DNA of 64,000 nt from Rivularia sp. T60_A2020_040 (GTDB lineage: Bacteria; Cyanobacteriota; Cyanobacteriia; Cyanobacteriales; Nostocaceae). A program made the position numbers and the translations under genes. The notes beneath the pieces were generated by a model, which was given only the letters and a program-made list of their open reading frames with translations, had not been told where the DNA came from and did not search any database. This document shows, one piece after another, positions 1 through 8,759 of this stretch (position 1 is the first letter of the stretch; each line of letters opens with the position of its first letter). The stretch is taken from contig JACYMD010000083.1 of the NCBI GenBank assembly GCA_015272215.1, positions 1 to 64,000 of the forward strand. The letters run 5' to 3'.

Positions 1-76
1 CTATTCCCTTACATTCTAGCTGATATAATATCTAAATTTTCTTGCGTTTACCCTGCTAAAATACCCAAAATCAAAA

Positions 77-107
77 AGTTAAGAGTTACCATTGATAACT
101 CTTAACT
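77..107 (-). terminator. Probable rho-independent terminator after the tyrosine phosphatase gene
   Basis: A perfect 12-bp stem (AGTTAAGAGTTA paired with TAACTCTTAACT) with a 7-base loop. Read on the minus strand it is followed directly by a T-rich stretch (CTTTTTGATTTT). It lies 36 bases past the stop codon of the minus-strand phosphatase gene, where a terminator is expected. The stem is also built from a heptad-like repeat seen elsewhere in the window, so it could be a repeat that was recruited as a terminator. Confidence 0.6.
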
Positions 108-143
108 TAGAATTAAGAACTAATGTTCAATAATGTTCAATGC

Positions 144-629
144 TTACAAATTTAGTTGAGTTTTGCGAATATCCTCTAAAAGACTTCCACAAGCATCAAC
201 AAGTAAATTTACAACTTGATTAAAGCCTTCCTTGCCACCATAATAGGGGTCTGGGACTTCTTTGAGAGAGTGGGTACGGCAATAATCACAAATCAAGCGT
301 ACTTTTTCGTGATATTTTCCGTCCGAGTCTATAGAAAGAATATTACGATAATTCTCCCTATCCATAGCCAAAATCAAATCGAAATTTTCAAAATCTGACC
401 GTTGAAACTGACGTGCTTGACCACAAAGCTTAATTCCTAAAATAGCATTAGCAGCAGCACTCATACGAGAATCCGGGGGACTACCGATGTGGTAACTTGA
501 TGTTCCAGCAGAATCACAGTGGATAGAATTGCTCAAACTAGCTTTTTCCACCAAGTGATTCATCACATTTTCTGCGGTTGGCGATCGACAAATGTTACCC
601 AAGCAGACAAACAGCAGCTTATAAGCCAT
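144..629 (-). CDS. Low-molecular-weight protein-tyrosine phosphatase
   Basis: This cytoplasmic phosphatase removes phosphate from tyrosine residues through a cysteinyl-phosphate intermediate. The active-site loop CLGNICRS (C-X5-R-S) lies at residues 9-16, at the very N-terminus as the family requires. The general-acid motif DPYYGG is near residue 126. The length of 161 residues is normal for the family. The ATG at 629 is chosen because it places the P-loop at the expected distance from the start. The gene is the last of a minus-strand series after ybaB, and a strong hairpin with a T-run follows it. In cyanobacteria and other bacteria such enzymes sometimes act on exopolysaccharide tyrosine kinases, but no such kinase is nearby, so the substrate is unknown. 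Confidence 0.93.
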   Translation of the reverse strand: MAYKLLFVCLGNICRSPTAENVMNHLVEKASLSNSIHCDSAGTSSYHIGSPPDSRMSAAANAILGIKLCGQARQFQRSDFENFDLILAMDRENYRNILSIDSDGKYHEKVRLICDYCRTHSLKEVPDPYYGGKEGFNQVVNLLVDACGSLLEDIRKTQLNL

Positions 630-698
630 AATCTACATTTTAGACTAGTCCAAAGTTTTGCAATTTCTAGCATATAAGACTGCTGACAAAGCGCTTGA

Positions 699-1046
699 TT
701 AAAATCCGGGAAGTTCCAATCCGCTGGTTAAATCTTCCATGCGATCGCGCATAGTAGCAGTAGATTTATTGTAAGCATCTTTCATTGCTGCTGTGACCAA
801 ATCGGAAAGCACTTCTGCTCCTTCATTCATCGCATCAGGTGAAATTACTACTCCTTTGGGTTCCTGGTTTCCACTGAGAATCACTTTTACCATTCCACCA
901 CCAGACTCTCCTTGAATTTCCATTTGCTCCAATTCTTCTTGGAGTTGTTTGGCTCCTTCTTGGACTTGCTGGGCTTTTTTGAAGGCTTCAGCCAGTTCCT
1001 TCATTTTTCCTAAACCAAAGCCAAATCCTTGTCCTTTTCCTGTCAT
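699..1046 (-). CDS. YbaB/EbfC family nucleoid-associated protein
   Basis: A small dimeric DNA-binding protein that associates with the nucleoid. Its 115 residues show the family pattern: a Gly-rich N-terminus ([11 protein letters not shown]), a long charged helix rich in Gln and Glu from about residue 15 to 45, then the core strand with [15 protein letters not shown] and a second helix that includes [12 protein letters not shown]. In many bacteria ybaB sits beside recR and dnaX. Here it lies between murB and the tyrosine phosphatase, with gaps of about 160 and 70 bases, all on the minus strand. The identification is firm at the family level. No specific cellular role can be read from the sequence. 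Confidence 0.93.
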   Translation of the reverse strand: MTGKGQGFGFGLGKMKELAEAFKKAQQVQEGAKQLQEELEQMEIQGESGGGMVKVILSGNQEPKGVVISPDAMNEGAEVLSDLVTAAMKDAYNKSTATMRDRMEDLTSGLELPGF

Positions 1047-1207
1047 AATAAATAAGCCTGTGCTTTCAATAACAAATCAAATTCAATTATAGATGGGTAG
1101 TGTAATTTGATAGTTTTTTATCTTAAGGTAATGCACCCAATTACATTCTAAAAACTAAATATCGCAGATTTTTGATTAAAAATGCTAATTTTTCCTGGCA
1201 CTGATAA

Positions 1208-2137
1208 TTAAGCTGCTTGGAATTCTCCGATCATCTTAACTTCTGGATGTAACCCAATTGACCAGCGTTCTTGTACTTGATACTGAACGTGACGAATCAG
1301 ATTGAAAATATCCTTAGCGGTTGCTCCACCACAATTAACAATAAAGTTAGCATGGCGCTGTGCTACTTGGGCTTGCCCAATTTGAAAACCTTTAAGACCA
1401 GTTTCCTCGATTAACCGACCTGCGGAATGAGGTGTCGGATTGCGGAACACGCTACCACAACTTGGTAAATGGTAAGGTTGGGTAGCCAATCGATGCTCTT
1501 TGTGTTGCTTGGTTCTTGCCGTAACTTCTGCTGGATCTGCACCGGGTTGGAGTTGCAGAGTTGCTTGAGTGACTATTAAATTACTTCCTTGCAACATAGA
1601 AGTACGATAGCTATAATTTAACTGTTCGCTAGTTAGAGTTTGCAAAGTACCATCGGGAGTTAGTACCTCGATGCTAACTAACATATCTGCAATACAACTA
1701 TTGTGCGCTCCAGCATTCATAACTACGGCACCACCAATAGTTCCGGGAATGCCAACTCCCCATTCAAATCCTTCCCAACCACGTTCAGCAGCTGCCCATG
1801 CTAAAGCAGGTATTGATTCTCCAGCCGCAAATGTAACCATACCAGTTTCCGCATCAAAATTAGTATGGCGCATATGGCGAGTAGCGATAACCAGACCTGG
1901 TATACCATCATCACTGATTAACAAGTTGGAACCAGCACCAAGTACTGTTATTGATAACTCGTGTTCTTTGGCATATGCAACACTGGCTTGCAAAGATTCA
2001 CTGGAACGGGGAGCAACAAGCCATTCTGCTGGACCACCAACTCTATAGGAAGTGTAGGCAGATAAAGCTACTTGAGGCTTGATAATACAGTCAGTAACAC
2101 TTAAGGGGATTCCTTTGTTCTTACCGTCCACTTTCAT
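1208..2137 (-). CDS. murB: UDP-N-acetylenolpyruvoylglucosamine reductase MurB
   Basis: MurB is the FAD-dependent enzyme that reduces UDP-GlcNAc-enolpyruvate to UDP-MurNAc, the second committed step of peptidoglycan synthesis, in the cytoplasm. The FAD-binding region is seen as TSYRVGGPAEWL, LGAGSNLL and GTIGGAVVMNAGAH. The substrate-binding YSYR and the catalytic-serine motif CGSVFRNP follow, and the C-terminal catalytic glutamate is in LHPEVKMIG. The 309 residues are a typical length for this type. It is downstream of murC on the same strand with a gap of about 240 bases; murC-murB pairing is common in cyanobacteria, so co-transcription is likely. Start at the ATG at 2137, which keeps a short N-terminal extension. 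Confidence 0.96.
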   Translation of the reverse strand: MKVDGKNKGIPLSVTDCIIKPQVALSAYTSYRVGGPAEWLVAPRSSESLQASVAYAKEHELSITVLGAGSNLLISDDGIPGLVIATRHMRHTNFDAETGMVTFAAGESIPALAWAAAERGWEGFEWGVGIPGTIGGAVVMNAGAHNSCIADMLVSIEVLTPDGTLQTLTSEQLNYSYRTSMLQGSNLIVTQATLQLQPGADPAEVTARTKQHKEHRLATQPYHLPSCGSVFRNPTPHSAGRLIEETGLKGFQIGQAQVAQRHANFIVNCGGATAKDIFNLIRHVQYQVQERWSIGLHPEVKMIGEFQAA

Positions 2138-2378
2138 TTTTGTTTTGTTAGTTATTACATGAAAAGCTTTGCAAATTTTGCAAATATTTAGTAGATGCTT
2201 GGAAAACCGTCATATTTAACAAAATACTTGAATATGTTTTGACGTGTAATTACCGTAATCATCCGATATTCAAATTCGCAATCAAACGGTTATCCGATAC
2301 AGGTAATCATTGAAGGGATAAACTACCATTAAAATCATTAAAAGTGGTTCACCCCGTGAGGTCGATGAATGTTATTAT

Positions 2379-3797
2379 TTAGGATGTGGCTTGTGCTGGT
2401 TGCCGAAAAAAATCTATAACTTCGGGAATTGTTTGGTTCAAGTTTCCAGCACCGAGGAATAATGCAATATCTCCAGGGCGCAAGTTTTTGATTAAGAACT
2501 CGCTAACGTCGGTTAAGGTTGGTTGATAGTGTACCGAAGAATGATGTTTTGTTACTTCCGCAGCCAATTGTTCACCAGTAATCAAACCAATATTTGGCTC
2601 TCCGGCGCTATAGATATCGCTGAGAACAACTAAATCCGCATGACTGAAAGATGTAGCAAATTCTGCTAAAAATGTTTTTGTGCGGCTATAACGATGAGGT
2701 TGGAAAATCGCTACGACTCTTTGTCCCGGCCTTGCTTGTAACCTTGCAGCTGCTAAAGTCGCACTCAATTCGCTGGGGTGATGTGCGTAATCATCGATAA
2801 AAACAATCCCGTCAACTTCACCTCGAAACTCGAAGCGTCGTCTTGCACCTTCAAAAGTCGCTAAACTTCGAGCAATTTCGCCAAATTCTAAACCTAATGC
2901 TCTACCGATGGCTACTGCTGCTAAAGCATTACTAAGATTATGGTTGCCTAATACACTTAAATTTAATACTCCCAGAGCAATACCTTTTTCCCAAACTAAA
3001 GCTGTGGTACCGTCAGCGCGATAATCAATATTTGTCGCATAATATTCGGCACCGCTATTTGGATCAAGGCTATAGCTGATATCAGGTTGGAAGCGCTCCC
3101 GTACTGTTTTGCAATCAATACAAGCGACTACAGTTTGGCAGTTGCTGGTAAATGTTTTAAAAATATCTATGACTTGATCTAATGTTTCGTAATGATCTGG
3201 ATGGTCTAACTCTATATTGGTAATAATCCCAAATAAAGGAGAATGCTTCACCAAAGAACCATCCGATTCATCAGCTTCTGCTACTAAATAAGGGCTTTGT
3301 CCCAAACGAGCATTACCTTCCCAAGCTTTGACTTCACCACCCACTATGATTGTAGGGTCAACGCCACACTCTAATAACATATAGCCAATCATGCTACTAG
3401 TGGTAGTCTTGCCATGAGTTCCGGCGACGGCAATACTCTTGTACTGGGATATTAATGCTGCTAATACATCAGAACGATGAAAAATTGGGCAGCCATTTTC
3501 TAATGCTGCTTTGTATTCCAAATTCGAGGCATTAATCGCTGTAGAACAAACTACTTGGGGTGTTCTGGCAATATCCTGAGAACCACCCTTAAAGAAATCA
3601 AGATTCGCTGCTTCTTGTTTACCAAAAACATTAACTCCGATTGATTCTAGTTTGTGAGTAATGTGATTTGGACGAACATCAGAACCGCTAACTTGAAATC
3701 CTCTGAGAGCGAGTATATATGCCAAAGCCGACATACCAATACCGCCTACACCAATGAAATGAAACGGTCTACCGCTAAAATCTACTACATTTACCAT
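2379..3797 (-). CDS. murC: UDP-N-acetylmuramate--L-alanine ligase MurC
   Basis: This cytoplasmic ATP-dependent Mur ligase adds L-alanine to UDP-MurNAc. Motifs in order are the N-terminal nucleotide-sugar fold (FHFIGVGGIGMSALA), the ATP P-loop GTHGKTTTSS, the central ligase region with EADESDGSL and DHPDHY, and the C-terminal domain with DDYAHHPSE and FQPHRYSRT. The ATG at 3797 is preferred over the in-frame GTG at 3818, because a GAGG ribosome-binding sequence lies about 8 bases before the ATG, giving 472 residues. The gene begins a minus-strand block that continues with murB. The roughly 1-kb region upstream separates it from the divergent gap2 gene. Confidence 0.96.
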   Translation of the reverse strand: MVNVVDFSGRPFHFIGVGGIGMSALAYILALRGFQVSGSDVRPNHITHKLESIGVNVFGKQEAANLDFFKGGSQDIARTPQVVCSTAINASNLEYKAALENGCPIFHRSDVLAALISQYKSIAVAGTHGKTTTSSMIGYMLLECGVDPTIIVGGEVKAWEGNARLGQSPYLVAEADESDGSLVKHSPLFGIITNIELDHPDHYETLDQVIDIFKTFTSNCQTVVACIDCKTVRERFQPDISYSLDPNSGAEYYATNIDYRADGTTALVWEKGIALGVLNLSVLGNHNLSNALAAVAIGRALGLEFGEIARSLATFEGARRRFEFRGEVDGIVFIDDYAHHPSELSATLAAARLQARPGQRVVAIFQPHRYSRTKTFLAEFATSFSHADLVVLSDIYSAGEPNIGLITGEQLAAEVTKHHSSVHYQPTLTDVSEFLIKNLRPGDIALFLGAGNLNQTIPEVIDFFRQPAQATS

Positions 3798-3818
3798 TGA
3801 TTTTTCCTCTGACACCAC

Positions 3819-4882
3819 ACCACACCATTAACACTTCTAACACGCGCATCATACTCAGAATTTGATTTTTACTGACACGCACCCTGTATATTTTATTTCA
3901 CTTCAAAAATGGAATTTGTTGCGTTCATGTTATTTATCCAAAAAGATTTTAACCTTGAATGGAATTTTTTTCTCTTTCCAAACTATTATGACCTTTCTTC
4001 TGACAATCGAAACACAATTTGGAAATAAACAATTGTAATTTACAATACATCTTTGTGGTTTGAAAAAAGCAATTGTCTAGAATACGACATCGGTTGCGAT
4101 AGAAGATTTGAGTCTACATAAAATTCATATCTATGAATTGGAAATATTAGCTTTCTGAGATTAGGATCTCCGATACCATCATTGAAGGACACTTATTTGT
4201 AGTCGAAACAGCTTTGTTTTAGCCTACATATAAAAAGGGTTATTTAGGTGTCCCAAGTGCCATTAATTGATAAATAACCGATCGCTCAGCAAACATTCAC
4301 CTGTAGATTTTGAAATTAAAAATTTAAAAATCATAGTGCCTTTATTTCATCCTAAACTGGTAGCAACCAATTAATCAAAAATTCGATTGCGATGGATACT
4401 TTACTTAACAAGTGTAACTTGTATGCAAATACTAGTACCATTTAACTGTTAGTTAGGATATCTTTGTACCCAATTGTGATACCGAAAACATGAATTGGCA
4501 CAATTGTGTAATTAGTTTTATGCACCTCCACTCTCAAGTGGTGTGAATATAACTCAATCCGAGTCGATGTGCAAGCAAGTAGAGCAACAACCGGGTAATT
4601 TTTGCATATCATGTACTGGCAATTAATACATACTCCTTTAGAAAGAGTTTCGTCAAGTATGATTCCTAACTTATGTAGCAATTGCCAACTTTATGGGTAA
4701 CTTGGGAACGGACTTTTTTAGAACCCCTATCGTTAATCTCGGTGTTTGCTGTGGCTAATCGGGATAAATTATCAAGTTTTTTAAGGAATCTAGCACTTCA
4801 TAGTTATTAATACCCCCCCTTTGCGATATGATCGTTCGCATAAATAAGCATTGTTTAGACATAAATACAGAGGGCAAGACCT
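3819..4882. other. Long AT-rich intergenic region between divergent murC and gap2
   Basis: About 1.06 kb with no convincing gene. The only open frame above 60 codons is a 79-residue minus-strand one at 4442-4681. It has no recognisable domain and no clear ribosome-binding site, so it is not called. The region should hold the promoters of murC (left) and gap2 (right). A run of seven C residues at about 4815, shortly before gap2, is the most distinctive local sequence. No riboswitch or hairpin with a T-run was seen. Confidence 0.5.
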
Positions 4883-5902
4883 GTGGTTAGAGTTGCAATT
4901 AATGGTTTCGGTCGCATCGGACGTAACTTTATGCGCTGTTGGATGGCGAGAGAAAATAGTAACTTAGAAGTTGTTGCTATTAACGATACCTCAGACCCCA
5001 GAACGAATGCTCATTTGCTGACCTATGATACGATGCTGGGCAATTTAAAAAATGTTGACATTTCCGCTGATGATAATTCCATTACAGTCAAGGGTAAAAC
5101 AATCAAATGTGTGTCTGATCGCAATCCAGAAAATCTGCCTTGGAAAGACTGGGAAATTGACCTGATTATTGAATCAACTGGGGTATTTGTCAGCGAAGAA
5201 GGAGCTAGAAAGCATATTAAAGCTGGTGCTAAAAAAGTTCTCATTACTGCTCCTGGAAAGGGCGGTAACGTTGGGACTTTTGTTATGGGTGTAAATCATC
5301 AAGATTACGATCCAAACAAGTATGACGTGATTAGTAATGCTAGCTGTACCACTAATTGCTTGGCTCCTATAGCTAAAGTGTTAGATGAGAAGTTTGGTAT
5401 CATCAAGGGTACTATGACCACTACTCACAGCTATACTGGCGACCAACGCTTGCTCGATGCTTCTCACCGAGATGTCCGTCGTGCTAGAGCCGCAGCAATG
5501 AACATTGTACCCACTTCTACAGGTGCAGCAAAGGCTGTTGCATTGGTACTACCAGGTTTGAAAGGAAAACTCAATGGTGTAGCCTTACGGGTACCTACTC
5601 CTAATGTTTCCATGGTGGATTTTGTAGTCCAAGTTGAGAAGCCTACCATTGCTGAAGAAATTAACCAAGCTTTTAAAAATGCTGCTGAAAATGAACTCAA
5701 AGGGATTTTGGGTTACTGCGATTTACCTTTAGTGTCTTCGGATTATAAGGGCAGTGATACTTCCTCGGTTGTAGATGCCAGTCTGACAATGGTTTTGGGT
5801 GGAGACATGGTTAAAGTTATGGCTTGGTATGACAACGAATGGGGTTATAGTCAGCGAGTTGTTGATTTGGCTGAATTGGTTGCTCAAAAATGGAGTAATT
5901 AA
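4883..5902 (+). CDS. gap2: Glyceraldehyde-3-phosphate dehydrogenase, Calvin-cycle type (Gap2)
   Basis: Gap2 interconverts 1,3-bisphosphoglycerate and glyceraldehyde-3-phosphate in the cytoplasm. The cyanobacterial Gap2 type can use NADPH for the Calvin cycle. Features are the Rossmann motif INGFGRIGR at the N-terminus, [14 protein letters not shown] (the Gap2/GapA signature in place of the NAD-specific aspartate), the catalytic cysteine in [10 protein letters not shown] near residue 155, and the C-terminal [12 protein letters not shown]. The 339 residues fit the family. The start is GTG at 4883, 8 bases after an AGAGGG ribosome-binding sequence. It is transcribed alone and converges on thiL, with an inverted repeat between them. 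Confidence 0.96.
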   Translation: MVRVAINGFGRIGRNFMRCWMARENSNLEVVAINDTSDPRTNAHLLTYDTMLGNLKNVDISADDNSITVKGKTIKCVSDRNPENLPWKDWEIDLIIESTGVFVSEEGARKHIKAGAKKVLITAPGKGGNVGTFVMGVNHQDYDPNKYDVISNASCTTNCLAPIAKVLDEKFGIIKGTMTTTHSYTGDQRLLDASHRDVRRARAAAMNIVPTSTGAAKAVALVLPGLKGKLNGVALRVPTPNVSMVDFVVQVEKPTIAEEINQAFKNAAENELKGILGYCDLPLVSSDYKGSDTSSVVDASLTMVLGGDMVKVMAWYDNEWGYSQRVVDLAELVAQKWSN

Positions 5903-5965
5903 TTTTGGATTTTAGATTTTAGATTTTAGATTTGAAATCATCGGATTAACCCAAAATCTAAAATC
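5903..5965. terminator. Repeat-derived inverted repeat between convergent gap2 and thiL
   Basis: Tandem copies of TTTTAGA occur just after the gap2 stop, and the complementary sequence AAAATCTAAAATC lies at 5953-5965 just before the thiL stop. The two sides can pair over about 13 bases with T-rich flanks. Lying between convergent genes, this could act as a bidirectional terminator. It is an STRR-type repeat by sequence, and the same heptad recurs at 40385-40416 and 41041-41075. Confidence 0.5.
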
Positions 5966-5966
5966 G

Positions 5967-6980
5967 TCAATTTGTAAAATGTTGAAATCCCCGGCTTAAG
6001 TTTAAAACTTGGTCGGGAGTTTCCCTGCTACTATCATGCAATAAAACTTGATCGCGATCGCCACTAGTATTAGTAATTGTTCCGATGATTGCTGCACCAT
6101 TACCAAGCTTTTGTACTAGTTGACTGGCTGCTGGTTTTGGTAAACAAAGTAGTAATTCAAAATCTTCCCCACCGTAAAGAGCATATTCTAAGGCTTGTTC
6201 TGGTGTCAGCCAAGGGTTCATGGCTGGATGTAAGGGAATCTGAGTGGCTTGAATTTTTGCACCAACTTGACTTGAATGACAAACTTGTAAGATTGCATCC
6301 GCTAAACCGTCGCTGCTATCCATTCCACAGATATTTGTCAGACAGTGGGAATCTACAATCTCCCACAGAATTGGTAGAATATCCAAACGTGGTTTTGGTC
6401 GTTGATGTGCTTTAATTAAGGCTGCTTTTTCGTCTTCGCTCAGATTTGTTGTTAAATCGGGATTTAACAGCAACTCTAAACCTGCACGAGAAGCCCCATG
6501 ATAGCCTGTAACAAGAATTGCATCTCCTAAGTCGGCTTGATTGCGACGAATCGTCAGCCGTGGAGCAACTTGTCCGAAAGCTGTAATTGCCACGCTGATA
6601 ATTGGCGATCGCACTATGTCACCACCTACAATCGGGGTGTTGTATTGCTGCAAGCACTGTGTCATTCCCTGGTATAGTTTTTCAACCCAATCTACAGAAG
6701 TCTCTCCAGGGAGTCCTAAACCGACGGTAATTCCTAACGGTGTAGCCCCCATTGCTGCTAAATCAGAAAGATTTGCTGCGGCTGCTCGCCAACCAACATC
6801 TTCAGGAGATGTAGTAATTTCACTAAAGTGAACTTTATCAATTAATACATCTGTAGTTACTACCAAAGATTTTTCGGCAGCAGTTGTTAATACCGCTCCA
6901 TCATCACCGATAATATCTGGGGGACAAAAACGCTGCAATATTTTTAAAAGCCCTTGTTCGCCAATTTCTTTGACTTGCAT
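5967..6980 (-). CDS. thiL: Thiamine-monophosphate kinase ThiL
   Basis: ThiL phosphorylates thiamine monophosphate to thiamine diphosphate, the active cofactor, with ATP in the cytoplasm. The PurM/ThiL fold signature is present: IGDDGAV near residue 21, TTDVLIDKVHF, the conserved DLAAMGATPLG stretch, GGDIVRSP near residue 119, the MDSSDGLADA region, and YGGEDFELLL near the C-terminus. The 337 residues match the family. The start is the ATG at 6980. An STRR array sits immediately upstream (6986-7025) in the place where its promoter and leader should be. The neighbours are unrelated, so the gene is probably monocistronic. No TPP riboswitch was seen. Confidence 0.95.
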   Translation of the reverse strand: MQVKEIGEQGLLKILQRFCPPDIIGDDGAVLTTAAEKSLVVTTDVLIDKVHFSEITTSPEDVGWRAAAANLSDLAAMGATPLGITVGLGLPGETSVDWVEKLYQGMTQCLQQYNTPIVGGDIVRSPIISVAITAFGQVAPRLTIRRNQADLGDAILVTGYHGASRAGLELLLNPDLTTNLSEDEKAALIKAHQRPKPRLDILPILWEIVDSHCLTNICGMDSSDGLADAILQVCHSSQVGAKIQATQIPLHPAMNPWLTPEQALEYALYGGEDFELLLCLPKPAASQLVQKLGNGAAIIGTITNTSGDRDQVLLHDSSRETPDQVLNLSRGFQHFTN

Positions 6981-6985
6981 AAAAT

Positions 6986-7025
6986 CAGTTAACAGTTAAC
7001 AGTTAATAGTTAACAGTTATCAGTT
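6986..7025. repeat. Short tandem repeat array (GTTAACA type) upstream of thiL
   Basis: About five copies of a heptad close to AGTTAAC, with one or two variants, lie between the thiL start and the divergent lipoprotein gene. Such heptamer arrays (STRRs) are typical of Nostocales genomes. Its position within 6 bases of the thiL start codon means it is part of the thiL 5' leader. Confidence 0.7.
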
Positions 7026-7102
7026 GCACAGCGCAATACATCATCGGAGGGGATAGTTGAGATATACTATCGACGGGAATTAGTAAGGGTAGGGAAGGAT
7101 AT

Positions 7103-7528
7103 ATGGTAAAACTGGTTTTAACAGTGATTTTACTAGTATTATTAACAGCTTGTAGTTTTGGTACACCATCACCAAATAAACAGTTAATCAAAAAAGCGAT
7201 CGCCCTTTCAATGCAGGAAACCCAACAGCAGCTCAGCGAAAAATTAAATTTGGATTTTGGCGAATTTGAAATCAATCATTTATCAATTAAACAGCGGAAG
7301 CTGATGACAGTTGAAGGTTTACCAGCTTTCCGCATTCAGGGAAATTATGATTTAAATTTGAAGTTACCAAAACGAACTTTAGCACAACCACAAAAACCCT
7401 TTGACGTTTACCTACAACTGCAAAAAGAAGGTAAAACCTGGAGATTGCTACTTCCTCCCCGAAGTAATGAAAATACATCAATTTGGCATAGCTATCTTTT
7501 AGTAATCAAAATATTTGCTCCAACCTAA
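7103..7528 (+). CDS. Small lipoprotein of unknown function
   Basis: A 141-residue protein with a lipoprotein signal peptide: a Lys near the N-terminus, a hydrophobic stretch (LVLTVILLVLLTA) and the lipobox LTAC with the cysteine at about residue 17. It would be lipidated and membrane-anchored facing the periplasm. The rest (residues 25-141) is soluble with alternating charged and hydrophobic residues and no motif that I recognise. The start ATG at 7103 has an upstream GGGAAGGA that can serve as a ribosome-binding site. It is divergent from thiL and about 180 bases before era. It is a real gene by signal peptide and codon pattern, but no function is claimed. Confidence 0.75.
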   Translation: MVKLVLTVILLVLLTACSFGTPSPNKQLIKKAIALSMQETQQQLSEKLNLDFGEFEINHLSIKQRKLMTVEGLPAFRIQGNYDLNLKLPKRTLAQPQKPFDVYLQLQKEGKTWRLLLPPRSNENTSIWHSYLLVIKIFAPT

Positions 7529-7711
7529 GATGCTCCCAGATAAAGTTTTATTACTGTGATTCGGGATGAATAAAGTTAAAATATCAATCAATTGAGCTAA
7601 AATTAAAGGCAGAAGAATTAATTATTAATTTGATTATTAATTTGACATATACCCGCACCGCTTCCGCAATCAATTCCGTAATAAATGTTCATTAATAACT
7701 GATTTAAGAAG

Positions 7712-8668
7712 GTGACTAGTATTCAAGATAACAACTTTTCTCTTCCGGGAGAAATTCTCATTCCCCAGGCACCTCCCGGATTTAAGTCGGGTTTTATCGG
7801 TATTATCGGTCGTCCGAATGTCGGTAAATCTACTTTGATGAATCAATTAGTTGGTCAAAAAATTGCAATTACCTCACCAGTAGCTCAAACTACGCGGAAT
7901 CGATTGCGCGGTATTTTAACCACACCCGAAGCACAACTGATTTTTGTCGATACACCCGGAATTCATAAACCCCACCATCAACTCGGGGAAGTATTGGTGA
8001 CAAATGCCAAAATTGCCATTGATTCTGTGGATGTTTTACTATTTGTGGTTGATGGTAGTACAGTTTGTGGTGGTGGCGATCGTTATATTGCTTCATTACT
8101 CGAACGTACTACTACGCCGGTAATTTTAGGCATCAACAAAATTGATAGTCAGCCGTCCAATTCTCAGTTGATAGATGAAAGTTATCTAGAATTAGCAGAG
8201 TTTGGCGAATGGCAAACAGGAAGATTTTCCGCTAAAACTAGCGATGGACTGCTAGAATTGCAACAATTATTAATAGAACATTTAGAACCGGGTCCTTATT
8301 ATTATCCACCGGATTTGGTCACTGATCAACCGGAACGCTTTATTATGGGTGAACTAATACGAGAACAGATTTTGTTATTAACTCGTGAAGAAGTTCCCCA
8401 TTCGGTAGCCATCAGTATCGATTTAGTCGAAGAAACACCTGCAATTACCCGTGTATTGGCAACAATTAACGTCGAACGCGATTCCCAAAAAGGTATTTTA
8501 ATTGGTAAAGGTGGAGGAATGCTCAAATCTGTAGGAAGTGCAGCCAGAGAACAAATTCAAAAGTTAATTGCAGGCAAAGTTTATTTAGAATTATTTGTCA
8601 GAGTGCAAGCAAAATGGCGGCATTCTCGGATTCGTTTGGCTGAATTAGGATATAAGGTGGAGAAATGA
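7712..8668 (+). CDS. era: GTPase Era
   Basis: Era is an essential GTPase that binds the 3' end of 16S rRNA and helps assemble the small ribosomal subunit. The GTPase domain shows G1 GRPNVGKST, G3 DTPGIH and G4 NKID. The C-terminal KH RNA-binding domain shows ILIGKGGGMLKSVG and the terminal FVRVQAKWR. At 318 residues it is slightly longer than the enterobacterial protein, because of an N-terminal extension (SLPGEILIPQAPPGFKSG) usual in cyanobacteria. The only available start is GTG at 7712, since a stop codon lies four codons upstream. Its AAGAAGG sequence directly abuts the start, which is unusually close for a working ribosome-binding site. Confidence 0.96.
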   Translation: MTSIQDNNFSLPGEILIPQAPPGFKSGFIGIIGRPNVGKSTLMNQLVGQKIAITSPVAQTTRNRLRGILTTPEAQLIFVDTPGIHKPHHQLGEVLVTNAKIAIDSVDVLLFVVDGSTVCGGGDRYIASLLERTTTPVILGINKIDSQPSNSQLIDESYLELAEFGEWQTGRFSAKTSDGLLELQQLLIEHLEPGPYYYPPDLVTDQPERFIMGELIREQILLLTREEVPHSVAISIDLVEETPAITRVLATINVERDSQKGILIGKGGGMLKSVGSAAREQIQKLIAGKVYLELFVRVQAKWRHSRIRLAELGYKVEK

Positions 8669-8671
8669 TGG

Positions 8672-8757
8672 TTGATGGTTGATAGTTGTTAGTTGTTGGT
8701 TGTTGGTTGATAGTTGTTTATCCACCATCCACTATCCACTATCCACTATCAACTATC
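8672..8757. repeat. STRR array with internal inverted repeat between era and the symporter gene
   Basis: The first half consists of heptads close to GTTGATA/GTTGTTG and the second half of their complement (CCACTAT, CAACTAT). The stretch can therefore fold into an imperfect hairpin of roughly 35 bases per arm. It fills nearly the whole gap between the convergent era and symporter genes, and may terminate both transcripts. Confidence 0.65.
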
Positions 8758-8759
8758 CT

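Noticed and set aside
4442-4681. A 79-codon minus-strand frame upstream of gap2
   Set aside because: No recognisable domain, no clear ribosome-binding site and an odd composition. It probably opens by chance in an AT-rich intergenic region.
6981-7102. TPP riboswitch upstream of thiL
   Set aside because: The leader is an STRR array and lacks the conserved CUGAGA-type core of the TPP riboswitch.
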